Positions 45,690 through 57,929 of a stretch of 64,000 nucleotides of DNA are shown here, one piece after another (position 1 is the first letter of the stretch; each line of letters starts with the position of its first letter). Source of the stretch: Anagrus nilaparvatae (taxonomy: Eukaryota > Arthropoda > Insecta > Hymenoptera > Mymaridae). The stretch covers positions 62,001-126,000 of the forward strand of contig JAKSXM010000016.1 in assembly GCA_022575985.1 (NCBI GenBank), read 5' to 3'. The notes under the pieces are model-generated. The model was not told where the DNA came from and ran no database searches. It saw only the letters and a list, made by a program, of their open reading frames with translations. A program made the translations under genes and the position numbers.

Positions 45690-46560
45690 GTAGTATATAT
45701 TTTATATGTAACCAATATTTGTAAACTTATCTACAGCTAGTTAATAAATAAATATCTTAAAATAACTCGCCATGCGTTTCAACGATCATAACCCCTACTT
45801 TCTAACAATTTTCTTTTTTAATTTTAGACCCGGAACTTTGCTTTTTTTCCACTCATACTTAAAAATTGTTGATATTGATTTTCGAAAAAATTTTCCATTA
45901 ACTTTTCTTTTAATTTCATTTAATAATATTAAATCTTTGTGGAGCTCTTTTAAACGCCTTTATTCACTCAGCATCCTTCCCCACTTCAACTTAAAAATAC
46001 ATACAAAATAATAAGATTTATTTTGCGCAACTTTTCACGCAACTGTTCATATTTTGGTCGTTAGTCATTCATTTAATTGAAATTTCATGATCAAATAATG
46101 ATTAAATCAGAATTAAATTGAGAACTCCTTGCGAGTTCATTCTCATAATATGAATTCATTTTTCTTACTGGGTATATATGGGAAATTCCTATAGGTAATT
46201 GCTGCCTTGTTTTTTGGATGGAGCTGTACTGCTGGATAACATCGGGCCTTTTGAACCCTAATGGAACATGTCTTAGGTCTGATAGATGGTTGCTTTGGTG
46301 CAGACCAGAAGGTGCTCATGTGTCATAGGAGTTGTGCCAGGTTGCAATATTGATATTTTTGGTAAAGATAGTCATCAAACATATTAATTTATTTTACATG
46401 TACTGGTACTATTTTTTAATTGGTTTAATTATAATTAAATTTAGTAGATTAAAATATATTTATTTTGAATTTTGTGGTAAAATTTAATTGGATATATCAA
46501 GTTGAGTAGTAACATATTAAATTAGTAAATTTTAAATTATTTTTCATTTAATCTATTAAT
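45690..46560. other. Non-coding stretch
   Basis: CTAGTTAATAAATAAATA at about 45738 looks like a LINE 3' end tail and may belong to the LINE piece at 44376 if the SINE and MITE landed in its 3' UTR. Bases 46190-46380 are less AT-rich but show no gene. Confidence 0.35.
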
Positions 46561-46798
46561 ATGTTACCTTCACTTTGCCTTTTAAAAAAACTTAGTATTT
46601 TTGTAAAAAATGACAAATGTAATATCTGTATTATTTATGAAATTAATCAGTCATATTTGCATGATGAATATAGGGGTTTCTTTTATGCTTCCTCATATAA
46701 TTGCTATAATATATTAGTAAAACTGAAAGATAAAAATAGTATTATATTATAATTATTTTAATTTAATTATAATATAAAATTTTGATTATTATTTAAAT

Positions 46799-47005
46799 AA
46801 TTGGTTAAAAATATACATTTTTGTATTGTACATTTTAATTTTGGACTTTAAGCCCACTTGAAGGGTGAAATATTATCTTATTAAAATATAATATTTTTGG
46901 CTCTTATGTAAGAATTTGGTTAAACATATACTTTTTTGTATTTTATATTTTAATTTTGGACTTTTAACCCGCTTGAAGGATAAAGTATTATCTGATCAAG
47001 TGACT
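46799..47005 (+). repeat. Tandem duplication of about 117 bp
   Basis: Two copies of a unit with TTGGTTAAAnATATAC, ATTTTAATTTTGGACTTT and GCTTGAAGG, starting at about 46799 and 46915. No gene nearby; 47005-47330 holds nothing recognisable except TGGCTTAGTGGTAGC, a tRNA A-box look-alike without a B box. Confidence 0.65.
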
Positions 47006-47329
47006 CAAATTTCTTGGTCACTAGTAATTTTGGTTAGAGATGATGAAATCATAATTTCTTCGTATAATCTAGACTGGTTTTTTTAAATTGTTAATTATAA
47101 TCTACAATAGGGATATTTTTAAATTTTTTGGTAAATTATAATATGAAAAGTATCAATATTTTGGCTTAGTGGTAGCTCCAGTGGCATCATGTGATTCTTA
47201 TGGTAGTTCATTTGTTATCGTTGGGGTTTATAGAAGCTTTAGTCGTCTGCAATAGCCTTTAAATAAATATATTATTGGCAAATGTTGGTTTGGTTAATTT
47301 TACCTTTCCTTACCCCTCTTCAAAATAGA

Positions 47330-48100
47330 ATTCTGTTTAATCTTAATTACCAAGTACCATAGTCAAAAATAATTAATAAATATTATTTAAAATAAATATA
47401 TTTTACAAAATATTACAGTTTTGGGATCTATTATTTCAAAACTTTGCTGACACATTCGGATTAAGCATAATATAAAAGCCTAAGTACCGCAGTCAAAAAT
47501 AATCCATTACAAATTTTGAAAATATTCTTTTTACCGAATTTTACGGTTTTGGGGTCCATTAATTTGATTTCGGCTGAGGAATTCGGGATCAGCATAACTT
47601 GTAATCCTACAAGATTTGTAACAGCCGAACAAATTTTTTAAAGTTTTAATAATAATAATTCATTTACCGAATTTTGCGGTTTTTATGTAATTGATTCAGA
47701 ATTTGGTAATTTGTCCAAGAATTTCGGGTTATTCATTCATACCGTAATCAAGAAAAAATTTATGAAAACTTTTTCAGAGAATATTATTTTTACAAAATTT
47801 TCTGATTACTAGGTTCTTTGCTTTAAAATTTGATCACTTGTTTGAAAAATTTGAATTCTGTTTAATCTAAATCTCCAAGTAATGTAGTCAAAAATAATTA
47901 ACGAAAATTATTTGAAATAAATATTATTTTTATCGAATTTTTCGGTTTCGGGAACCATTTTTTCAAAATTTTGCAGAAAAATTCGATTTAAGCATGTTCT
48001 AAGATTCTAAGTACCGCAGTAAAAAATAATCCATTAAAATTTTAAAAAACAATATTTTTACCGAATTTTCCGATTTCTAGGTCCGTGTTTTGAAATTCAG
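47330..48100 (+). repeat. Satellite 2: about 130-bp monomers, higher-order period about 525 bp
   Basis: Monomers share TACCGAATTTTnCGGTTTnGG. GAATTCTGTTTAATCT recurs at about 47332 and 47855, giving the larger period. Inverted and truncated relatives lie at 37905-38400 and 33445-33689, so this family links the palindrome region to this site. Confidence 0.75.
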
Positions 48101-48104
48101 GCCT

Positions 48105-48249
48105 TAGGCCTAGTCTACATTATAACCGTACCGCACGGCGTAGCCCAATGCTATTGGTATAGGAGTCACGTGACACCGCAAGCGCAAGCCTATATCTATA
48201 GCATTGGGCTACGCCGCCGTGCGGTGCGGTTATGTAGACTTGGCCTTAG
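48105..48249. mobile_element. 145-bp GC-rich palindromic MITE
   Basis: TAGTCTACATTATAACCG and GGCGTAGCCCAATGCTAT at the left are mirrored by ATAGCATTGGGCTACGCC and CGGTTATGTAGACT at the right, around a loop containing GTCACGTGAC. Strikingly GC-rich for its surroundings. Confidence 0.75.
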
Positions 48250-48400
48250 GGGGCATCTATAAATAACCTAAAAGTGAGTCGCAACCGTAAGCTTTTACAT
48301 AACGCAATGAGCAGAAAAAGAAAATCGTGTTTTGCTCATTTGATTGTGGCTAAGCTTGTTGTTGCGACTTGCTGTTACGGCGTTTGTAGATACAGCCTTA
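48250..48400. mobile_element. Second palindromic MITE, directly abutting
   Basis: GGCATCTATAAATAACC and GAGTCGCAAC at the left are mirrored by GTTGCGACTTGC and GTTTGTAGATACAGCC at the right, with AAGCTT near the centre on both sides. It follows the first palindrome with no clear gap. Confidence 0.6.
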
Positions 48401-48574
48401 CTATTAAATCACTAATAATATGACTGACGCAACATCTCAAAACAAAATGTTAATTTTCTGGGTAATAATCAGCAAAATACTACTAATGCTAGTTCCAATT
48501 CAAAATCCGCATTGCATTTACAGATGTCGCATCGGTCATATTTTTCATATTACTTCCCATCCGTTAAATGAAAT

Positions 48575-50890
48575 TACAACAAAAAGTTTATTATATATTC
48601 GGTAATAACCTGCCTTAATGCTTAATTACTGATGGCTATTCATAATCTGGCCCCTAAACTATCTGAAGTAATAAAAGTACACTCTGAAACAGCTCACAGT
48701 AATTTTTTGCATAGCAGACTTGAAGATGATTTAGAAAATAACAAGGACATATGGAGCGAAATTAGACACCTTGGACTATTTGACTATCCCTAAAAGTAAT
48801 CTCCATCGTTTTTCTCCAGATGAGATAGATGAATAATTTGCAGGAATATCCTTCCCTTGATACGAGAAATCGAGTAATAACGATTTTCCTTACCTAGTAC
48901 TTAAATTTAAAAAAATTTGGTAACCTTGCAACATGCAAACGAAAAAAAAGTAGTTAGAGATTTATTTATGACAGCATTTCTGAAAAAAAATTAGGGTGTA
49001 TACCTATATATTTCCTTCTTCCACTGAATTAACGCTTTTGCTGACCCTTTTAACATTGAATGTAACATAATGGTTGACCCCCCTCACCCTTGCAAGCGTT
49101 GCATAATTCATAAATAGCCCCGTAGCTCCTCTAATGAAGAACCCAAATCCTTGAAATTGAAATCTGTAAGGATCTTCTGAATTTCCTTTAAGTATCAGAA
49201 TTTTAATGATCTTAAATATTTTTTTTATTACAAAAATTAAATTGCTTGTTATAAAAACGAAAAAGTAAAATGTTTCTTATTTACATTTTAAAAATATTAC
49301 GATTATGGTTGCTAAAAAGAGCCGAGTTAACTTCTCGAAAGTATTTTTGCTTCATTAAGCTCGTCAATATAGTATTTGAATTTTTAAAAAACCATTAAAT
49401 GTAAATAATATGATTTTAAATTACGTGTGTTCTTGTCAGAACATGAAATACAAAACTCAGTTCCATTCAAATATTTTTATTATCAATTCTTTTTACAAAA
49501 GAATTTATTACTTTTTTATTCACAATTTTTTATAACCAAAAAATCAAATTTATTCATTTATCATCTGAATCTAATCATGTACTATCAAAAACTCAATGAA
49601 AACAACTATGGCATTAAAAAATTAAGCAATCAATGTTGCTTAGTAACAGATAAAAATTTAAATTCAAAATTTTAAATATTTAATATTTTCTAAAATAATA
49701 AATTTTAAAATGAAATTAATGCAAAATTTTACAATTAAAAATAAAAACCAAAATGAATTTAATATCTTATAAGAATAATTATTATAGCAAAAAATCTTCT
49801 TATTTGCGTTCCTAACAACCTGTATGAAAATCACTGTTGAATTCAATTCATCAAAATATTAAAAATATTTCTTACTTTTAATTTTAAAATTAAATATTTC
49901 GGAAGTTTTCTATGAGTTTTTCTAACTATTACTGGACATTAGTGTATTCTTTTAGCTAGTGATCAGATTTATTATCAAAATTTAAATTTAATTTTGCAAT
50001 AAGAAAATATAGAGCTTTAAATTTTTTAAATTATAATAAAAAAAAAAAACTTTATCAAAAAGCAGATAGATATATTAATTTAAGCATAATATCCAGACGG
50101 AAAAAAGGTCTTCGTGATAGAAAACAAAATCATAATTCAATTTTTTCAAGTTTTATTTAAAATTGTTAAAAATCTGCAAATAAATTAAAAATAAATCATT
50201 TCAAATATCAATCGATAAAAGTTTTTTAAAATTTCGTGTCTAAAAAATCTGATAAGTGAAATCCTTGACTAAAATTTAAATATAAAAAAATTTACAACAT
50301 GAAATGATTTTACATAAATAATTAAAATGTTAATTCTGGTAATCTTTTTTAATTTAATTTTCAAAATACCATTGTAACTGGAATTTATTAAAATTAATAG
50401 TTTATTACTCATTAATAGTTTAAATTTAGTTCTGTTTATGGATCGCTTACAGTGAAAGAAACTTTTTTACATTTTACTAATAAGATAAATTAAGGCTATT
50501 GCCGGATAAGTATAATGAATTAGCCATCGCAACCAAACCTAAAAACTTGCTGATTCCTGTTAAAATTAAACCTCTAGGCCACGACAGGTTCCCATTATAT
50601 GCCAAAAACACGGTTTTACATTTAATTTAATTTCTCTGCGCCTTGGCTGGAGTATTTACCATAATTATCATCACTTTTCAACGAAAAAATTTTGGAGGGG
50701 CCTTTAGGATTCTTTTAAGAATCCGAAATACAATTTTGAATTTTTCAAAAATCGTTTTCTTAGCATAAAAAATATATTATCCTTAAATATTTTTTATAGT
50801 CTTGGTGGGGTAAAAATCATGTTTTTAAATTTTTTAGAAAACCTTATAACGAGGGAACCACTTTTTAATACCCATAAATTCAAAATCATC
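48575..50890 (+). repeat. Segmental duplicate B' (partner 10465-12660)
   Basis: Colinear with B, including a degraded LINE ORF2 fragment (48590-48850, several stops), the receptor-flank marker GTCTAAAAAATCTGATAA (50238) and TATGGATCGCTTACAGT (about 50437). A segment of about 400 bp near 49427-49800 differs from B. No receptor gene follows. Confidence 0.65.
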
Positions 50891-51876
50891 TACCACCGTT
50901 TACTCGCACTTTTTTTACTACCTTAAAAATTTTTATTTTAAACAGTTTTTTTTGTACGAAAATGTAAAGACATAGTAACTAAGTTGATTTTTATCTTTAG
51001 CTATCATTTTGCAGTCGCAATAGTAGTCTATAAAAATATTTTTTTGGGAATTTAAATTAAAAATGAGAAACAATAATAAAATTCACTATTTTTTAATTTC
51101 CATAATCCCAATTTGTTTTCCTCAAATAAATGTTTTCATAACAGCGAGGGTAATACAATTTTAGCTTTCCTATAGTTTATTACGACCCATGGCCAAAAAA
51201 ATAAAGAGTGGCCTAATCGAGGCAAAGCAAAGGATGGTAGACTGCGATTTGGGGCATTCATTTTGTTGCCAAGTGTTGCATACGATATTTCTGCTTATCA
51301 CGGTCGAGAAATACGTGATTTCTGATCATTATCCAAAAAAAGTTTTTTATTTGATTTGAATAACTCCGTGAAATTTGAAGCATTTGGTAAAATTTTCAAG
51401 CATTTATTTTCAAGCAGCTTCACTTTATTTAAAACTGTAATAGAATTTTTAATCTGTCAGCTGACTACTAACACATACCTGTTTCGGGTGGAAAACAATG
51501 TACGTTTTTTACATAGACTCTTATGGAAAACGATTTTTTTACAACAAATTCAAAAATACTGTTAAATAAAATTATATAAATGTATTGTAATTTAAATAAA
51601 GAATACAATCTTCAAGTACCAAATATATTTTTTGAAATTTTGGGGTAGGTAATTGTAAAAAACTTAAAAATAAATGTTATTTTAGGTTAGTGAGCTGTTA
51701 TAAACCTTGAAAATTTAATATTTTTGTCATCTTTATTGATTATTAATAAAAAAATAATTATTTTTTAACAGCGAAAGTTAATTTGTTCAAAAATAAATTT
51801 TTTTTAAAATTCTGACCAAGTTTAAATAAGATCATCCTGTAAAAATTAATGTTAATATTGTTGAACAATTGAAAAA
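50891..51876. other. Non-coding stretch
   Basis: No supported gene. Bases 51190-51280 (GGCAAAGCAAAGGATGGTAG, CTGCGATTTGGGG) resemble 57350-57470 (GGCCAAGCCGAGGATGGTAA, CTGCGATCTGGGG), a dispersed repeat of unknown type. Confidence 0.4.
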
Positions 51877-52260
51877 TTGGATAGAATTGGTATTAGGGGG
51901 AAGGCTTTGTCATGTATATGTTTTTATCTAAAAAGTAGACTTCAATCGGTCAGATTCAATGGTGCCATATCAAGGTGGTTTCATGCCTCTTCGGGTGTCG
52001 CCCAAGGGTCACATTCGGGACCTTTGTTATTTTTAATTTTTATTAACGATTTGCACTCTAATATCCTATATTCTACTCTCAAACTCTATAAATTTTAAAG
52101 GATTGTTATGATACTAGTCATATTCTATTATATACATCATAATGTTATTAAAAATGTTTAGTATATAACATAAATTATTGTAAATTTACTGTATCAAGGA
52201 TAGAAATACCTGTTAATTTTGTAAATAAAATAAAATAAAATAAAAATAAAAACAATATTA
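51877..52260 (+). pseudogene. LINE RT fragment with 3' tail
   Basis: GIRGKALSCICFYLKSRLQSV and SSGVAQGSHSGPLLFLIFIN match the central RT motifs of jockey/I-like non-LTR elements (SGVPQGSxLGPLLFLLFIND). The catalytic YADD region is missing. The frame stops at 52096 and is soon followed by a 3' end with repeated AATAA units (52220-52255). An internally deleted relic. Confidence 0.75.
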
Positions 52261-52309
52261 CATTTTCTACATTAAGAAAAAAAATTATTTCTCAACAATT
52301 TAACTTTTA

Positions 52310-53486
52310 CTGTTAATAAATGATTATTTTTTTATTAATAATCATTTAAATATGAAAAACATTAATTTTAAACAATTAACAGTTTTTCTTCGAGTACTTA
52401 AAACTTTTTCTGTGTATATGTTTATTGTGTCGACAAGTCATCAGATCTTTTATCGACTAGTAAAAAAACAACTTTTGCATCTAAGAAATAAGACAATATA
52501 AATATTTTTTACAAAACTATAAATTTTTTCTAGTGGTTTTCATAAATATTCTACGGAAGCTTAACAAAAAATTCTTAAGAAAAAAAATTAAAATTATAAA
52601 TGAATTATTCAAAAAATTATTTAAAATTATCTAAAACCCGCAAATAAACTTTAATTAAAATATTTTAAATATTAACAAAACAAAAAATTAAAACGCAAAA
52701 TAACCATGATCGATATAAATATTTTTAATTTTGTGTCTAAAAAATCTGATAAATAAAGTCCTTGACTAAAATTTAAAATATAAAAAAATTTACAACATGA
52801 AACAACTAATTCATTACATGAGTAATGCTGAAAAAGTCAATAACTCAATATCCGAGAGACTATTTAATTCATAAATAATAGTTGAAATTTAGTTTTTATT
52901 TGTATCTTTTAAATTTAAGAAACATCCTAATCACCAATATTTTTTATATTTTACGAATAAAACTAAGTGAATTTGTCTTGTAAATATTATCATCCTAAAG
53001 GGCTTTGTGTACACTAATTATTTTTTATGTTGTTCTGTAATAACTAAACTGTTTTTAAGATAATCCTATTAATTGATAATTTCTTTTATTTGATTGACTT
53101 CATATTTGTGGTTCAAGTTTAAATATTGGTTTCCTGTATTAAATCATAAAATAAAATGAGCCTGAATTATGAATAGTCGATTTACCTAGCCTAGATTTAG
53201 CAATATTAAACAATGATATCTGATTCCAATAATTTAATTTAATAAATTATTACTTAAAAATTTTTTAAATCTGCAAATAAAACTGTGATTCAACAAAATA
53301 CGTTAAAAGCAAAATTACAAAAATCAATTACAATTTTTTATAACTAAACAAGTCTTTAAGTATAAATTTTTATATTATAAAATCAAAAAATGTTTATTTT
53401 AAATACATGCTTAAAATATGCATCTCATTGAAAATGACCAATAAAAATATTAATTTTAATTTATAATAACATTTTGTAACTGTACA
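52310..53486 (+). repeat. 5' flank of IR-3 (block C')
   Basis: Uninterrupted version of the IR-2 flank (20099-21280 plus 25104-25233), with the marker GTCTAAAAAATCTGATAAA at 52735. It shows what the IR-2 upstream region looked like before the 3.8-kb insertion. Confidence 0.75.
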
Positions 53487-55189
53487 ATGAAGTTTTGGAT
53501 TATAATTATATTAGTTTGTAAATTTCAACTAAGTAATCCAAATCTAATAACCAAAGCTGTTGACAAAGTTCTTAGGAAAGTGAAACCTCATCATGTTATG
53601 ATTTATTCAAACAACAATGAAACCATAAATTATAATAAACAACAAATGATATTACAACGTTTTACAAGTCAAACTTCTACAGCTGTAATTAATATTAATA
53701 ATTTACCTTTATTTATAAATTTTAACTCACAGGATAATTATTTTAAATACAATCACAAATTGTCTGCACCCTTACATGTAATTTTTATAAGTCCAAATAA
53801 TTATCATAACCATTTAAATATTTTGGCAAAATTGAAAAATCCAATTAGGAATTCAGTATTTGTTGGAAAAAAACCGAAAATATTAATTATTTTTTTCCCA
53901 GATCCATCCATAAATATTGATTACTTGTTAGAAAATTATATAAATATTATTCAATCCGGGTTTCTTGATGCTACTATTTTATTTATTAATTCTAATAAAC
54001 AAATTCGAATAATAAATATATTACCGTACAATAAAGCAATATTATCTGTACAGCTTTTTGAAGAACCGATTAATATTAAAATTTTTCCAAACAAATTATT
54101 AAATACAAGAAAACTCGTTTTAACTCTTGGAGCTACTTATGGCATGAGGTATTTTTATAATGATGGAGTTCCATCAAAATTTTTTCCATCTTTGAGGATT
54201 TGGAAGGTTTGTGAAGTATTTTTAAAAAGCTTAAACGCAGTAGAAAAAATAATATGGTTTGCACCTAACTCCAAATTAACTACAGATTTATTTTTTCGAA
54301 GAAAAATAGAATTTTTTTTAACAGGTACTCAATATGATCCAAAAGCGATACTGTACACAAATAGTTATATTTTAAGATATGAAAAATTTGTGGCTTTGGT
54401 GCCTATTGAAAGTGAAGTCAAATTTAAGTTATCAAAAAACATTTTATATGCTGCATTAACACTTTCTGCTGCTATGTTAATAATTGTTGTTGTTGTTAAA
54501 ATTTTGAAAATAGAAAATGAAGATTGGTCTTTGTTTATGATATTTGGATTGCTCCTAGGAAATACAGACAATGAACACCGAACCGTAAGATCAAAAATTA
54601 TTTTCCTAACGCTAGTGTTTTTATCAATATTCCAAACATCAGATATCATTTCAATGTTGACGGAAATGAACTTTGTAAGCAATGAACGCCCTGCTGCAGA
54701 ATCCATTAAAGAAATATTTATGAAGAATATTACTGTTTGTTCTACATATTACGGGCACCCTACTCTAGAATTTTACCTTAATGAAAAATTTTCACCTAAA
54801 GATGTTTTTAAATTATTTAAAATATTAAAGAATATTGTGATGAAATTAACGATGAGAATGCTAAAAAAGTTATTATAACAACTGAGCTTGCAGCAGAAAC
54901 GGGACTTTTTACGGATATGAATGAAACTGGTATACGAAGAATGGAAATAATGGATTTAAATTTACCTGCTTATCCGGTTTTTTTACCTTTTAATCCTGAT
55001 TCACACTTTATTCAAAAGTATGCTAAAATTGATCAACTTATTTACGAATCAGGAATTGATCAAAAATGGGATTCAGATTTTAAGGTAGAAAAAAGAACAG
55101 ATGATAGTAATTACGACGACCTTTTTATTGGCAGTGAGGACTTATTAAGAATTTTGATATCAGTGTTGAGCAATATAGGACATTATTGA
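53487..55189 (+). pseudogene. Ionotropic receptor-like pseudogene (IR-3)
   Basis: Opens as a normal paralogue (MKFWIIIILVCKFQLSNPNL), intact through TM1, pore, TM2 and the start of the S2 lobe. One A is missing from a run of five near 54820, shifting the frame and stopping at 54876-54878 after 463 residues. The original frame continues to 55189 with IR-like sequence (LPAYPVFLPF, FIGSEDLLRILIS). It is then cut within TM3 and joined to DNA that, at IR-4, lies 1.2 kb beyond the gene (55175 onward matches about 62990 onward). TM3 and the basic tail are lost. The first third matches IR-2, the middle IR-1 and the 3' part IR-4: a mosaic. A translated channel is very unlikely. Confidence 0.87.
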
Positions 55190-55540
55190 TAATTAATATA
55201 AATGTAGTTTTTGAAAAGTTGTAAAATTGTACGTAGTGATTTTAACTTACCTATTGAGAATCTTCTTCAGAACCATCAAAATTTTTGTTACTTTCTATTT
55301 AGTGTCACATATATTGTCAATTCTCTAATTATACTAATACTTTTAATTCTAATTCATTATTTATACTGTTTTTTACGGTGATTGTAAATTAATAAATAAA
55401 ATTTTTATTGTTAATTTGTATTTTTCTATTAATTGACCAGTACTGGGTAAGGGTAAATTAGAAAATTTTTAGTGTTTCATTATTGTATATTTTAATCTGT
55501 TTTTTTTAATCAGCTCTTATTTTCCTAATACAGTTACGTT
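55190..55540. repeat. Copy of the distal 3' flank of IR-4
   Basis: Nearly the same as 63000-63345 (TTTTTGAAAAGTTGTAAAAT, CTTCTTCAGAACCATC, TTGACCAGTACTGGGTAAGG). It abuts the broken end of IR-3. Confidence 0.8.
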
Positions 55541-56767
55541 TGACCCTCCCCCCTTAATTTTCAAGTTCTGAAGTACCCCCTTCCTATAATAATGTTCCAT
55601 GTTAATATCATATCAACATAAAGCACGTTCTTTGGAAGGATTGCTTTGGGAATTGGGAAATCAATGAAGGTGTCAGATGGGTCTCAATTAAGGGAAAGGA
55701 GTCAAATGGAAGTTTAAATAATTTCAATTTAGGTGCTTGCCATTGACAAATAATATCGTATAAATAGTAATCAGCTTATTATGTTAAAAAAATATTAACT
55801 CTTAGTTTAATCTTTTAGTCCTCTTGGGCTAAGAAGTAAATTTTTAAAAACAAAAGTACGGAGTTTAAAAAGCATTACATCAAGATTATTTTTAGATATT
55901 CAGTTTTTTTTTATTAAGAACCAGCATTTTGGGATGCGCGTGCGCTAAAATAGTAAGAATTAGTCAATTTTGTTATCGCTCTTTACTTTTTAAGTTAATA
56001 CAATGTGTTAATTAAAAAATTTTGTATTTCTCGTGTCATCATTAAGTACAAAAATGAACTGATAATCAAATGACATAATAAGTTTTTTATACTTAAATGG
56101 TAAAATAGAAAAATTAACAATGGTACTCGGAGTAAAACATTTTAAAACTGCGCACAGAATAGAAAAAAAATCACTAAGAATTTCTGTACCAAGTAAAAAT
56201 GAAACTCCAGTTTTTTAAATCTAATGATCATATGAGCCGTAACTATTATATTTACAACATGTCGTTCAGACTGGTATAGCTCCGGACAAATAACATGATG
56301 ATTGATAAAAGTTACATACATTAAAAATAATAAATTAAAAAAAAAAACAAAACAAAAATTCATAAAGAATTATCTCTCTAGGGCTGTTTTTGCTCCTCAA
56401 GGTAGATAATTAATACTATTAACTTAATTAATGCTTCAAAATGCTTACTTAAAATGTAAAATGTTTTTGAAAACAATGTTTCATCTCGGAAACACCTGAT
56501 AGAATCATCAGTGAAGCTTCATTGTTTCCTGCCTCATTCATTGTTATTTTAAGAAATTTATTAAAATTTGACATGAAAGAATTTGATTTAAAACTTAAGA
56601 GAGACATTACATAAATAGATAATGATTAGTTAGATTTAAAACTTAGTGTTAGTATAATAAATTAAATTATAAAAAATATGAATAAGTTGTTAGTAAGTAG
56701 TAATGTTAATAAATTAAAGAATTTAAATATGTTTCATAAATTTAAATTATTATTTATATTATTTATA
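55541..56767. other. Non-coding stretch
   Basis: A C-rich start (TTTGACCCTCCCCCC) resembling the composite near 9850 and 57870 in reverse. Then DNA similar to 7085-7270, then plain AT-rich sequence. No gene. Confidence 0.4.
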
Positions 56768-57206
56768 TTAAGGTGTTAGGATAGTAAAAATTTATGATAA
56801 CAGAAATGAATGAAACTTATAAAATATAAAGATAAAGTCTTTAAAAAATGAAATAAACTTTCTTTTACAACTTTAGTTGCCTAATTATTATTTAATCAAG
56901 AAAAAGGTGTAGGTAGTTTAACATTGCTCTTATGGAAAATCATCTTTGGAGCTTTTGAAAAGTATGATTGCGATAACACAGATTAATGAAACTTAAATAT
57001 ATGGTAAATAAAAGCTCAAAGATTATATTTCCAATTTGTTTTACTTGTTTCATTGCATAATTATTAAATAATTAAATAAAAAGTATGTAAATAACCTAGT
57101 ATTATATTAATACATATACGATTTTACATATGTATATAGTGTCGATAATTCAGAAATCGAAAAAAAAATACCAACAAAATGGCGTATCACTATCCTAATA
57201 CCTTAA
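56768..57206. mobile_element. 439-bp element with short inverted ends
   Basis: TTAAGGTGTTAGGATAGT at 56768 and ACTATCCTAATACCTTAA ending at 57206. The interior is AT-rich and non-coding. Target duplication not clear. Confidence 0.55.
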
Positions 57207-57729
57207 ATTTAATAAAATTTTTTTTTGGACCGAAATTAGGAAAAATCTTATATGAAAGTTACAAGACCAAGACCTAAATTCTAAGATACATAAAAAAGAT
57301 CATTTGTAAAAATAGTACCATCCGTCTATTTATAGCTACATTTGAATTTAACACTACATTTTTAACCAAGGGAGCAAACAAAAATAATGGCCCAGAGTGA
57401 TCGTTAATTAGCATCTGAGGCCAAGCCGAGGATGGTAAACTGCGATCTGGGGTACTGTTGTTTTGCTCCATAAATAAATAAAACACAATTTTTCATTCTG
57501 AGTCACAAGAAAACCTGTTTGTGTACAAAAATGTACACCTATTTGTGTTAAAAAGTGTATTTGATCGGCCAGTTAGTAAAAAAAACTTATAACCGGTTTG
57601 TATATTCACAACCTCGATACAAGAAACATGCTTACTACAAGTGAGTGGTGGGTACATAATGCAAACTGCTACGAAATTACAATACAGCATGCTACTTTTA
57701 TAATTTGTAATTATCAGTTTCCTAAATTA

Positions 57730-57905
57730 TTTTAATTCGTACTCTAAGTACCCAAATTGAAATTATTCTAAGTCACTCAATCCAGAATATTCTAAGTCCC
57801 TTAACCCGAATTCTTAAAAGTCCCTAAATCAAAAATATTTTAAGTCCCATTTGACTCCCCCCCACTTAAATCGGAAAAATTCAACCCCCCCTTTGATTTT
57901 CCGGT
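57730..57905 (-). repeat. Inverted copy of the 30-bp tandem plus G-rich composite
   Basis: ATTCTAAGTCACTCAATC-type units followed by CCCATTTGACTCCCCCCC and CAACCCCCCCTTTG. Reverse of 9830-10085. A short related C-rich piece also occurs at 1440-1490, at the left edge of block A. Confidence 0.65.
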
Positions 57906-57929
57906 CCCCAAGGTACTCCTCCATATAAA

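Larger units (their letters stand above)
41631..46172. mobile_element. Possible 4.5-kb composite bounded by CCAGTGAGAAAAATG-type ends
   Basis: CCAGTGAGAAAAATG and TTCTCATAATATAT at 41633 are mirrored near 46145-46172 by TTCTCATAATATGAATTCAT and CATTTTTCTTACTGGG. Further in, CTCAATTTAATTAGAA and TCTGATTTAAT/GAATTAAATTGAG pair loosely. The interior holds other insertions (42678-44082, a LINE piece, the SINE). The match is limited, so the composite is tentative. Confidence 0.35.

Noticed and set aside
47155..47290. tRNA gene or tRNA-derived SINE
   Set aside because: TGGCTTAGTGGTAGC resembles an A box, but I found no B box or cloverleaf downstream.
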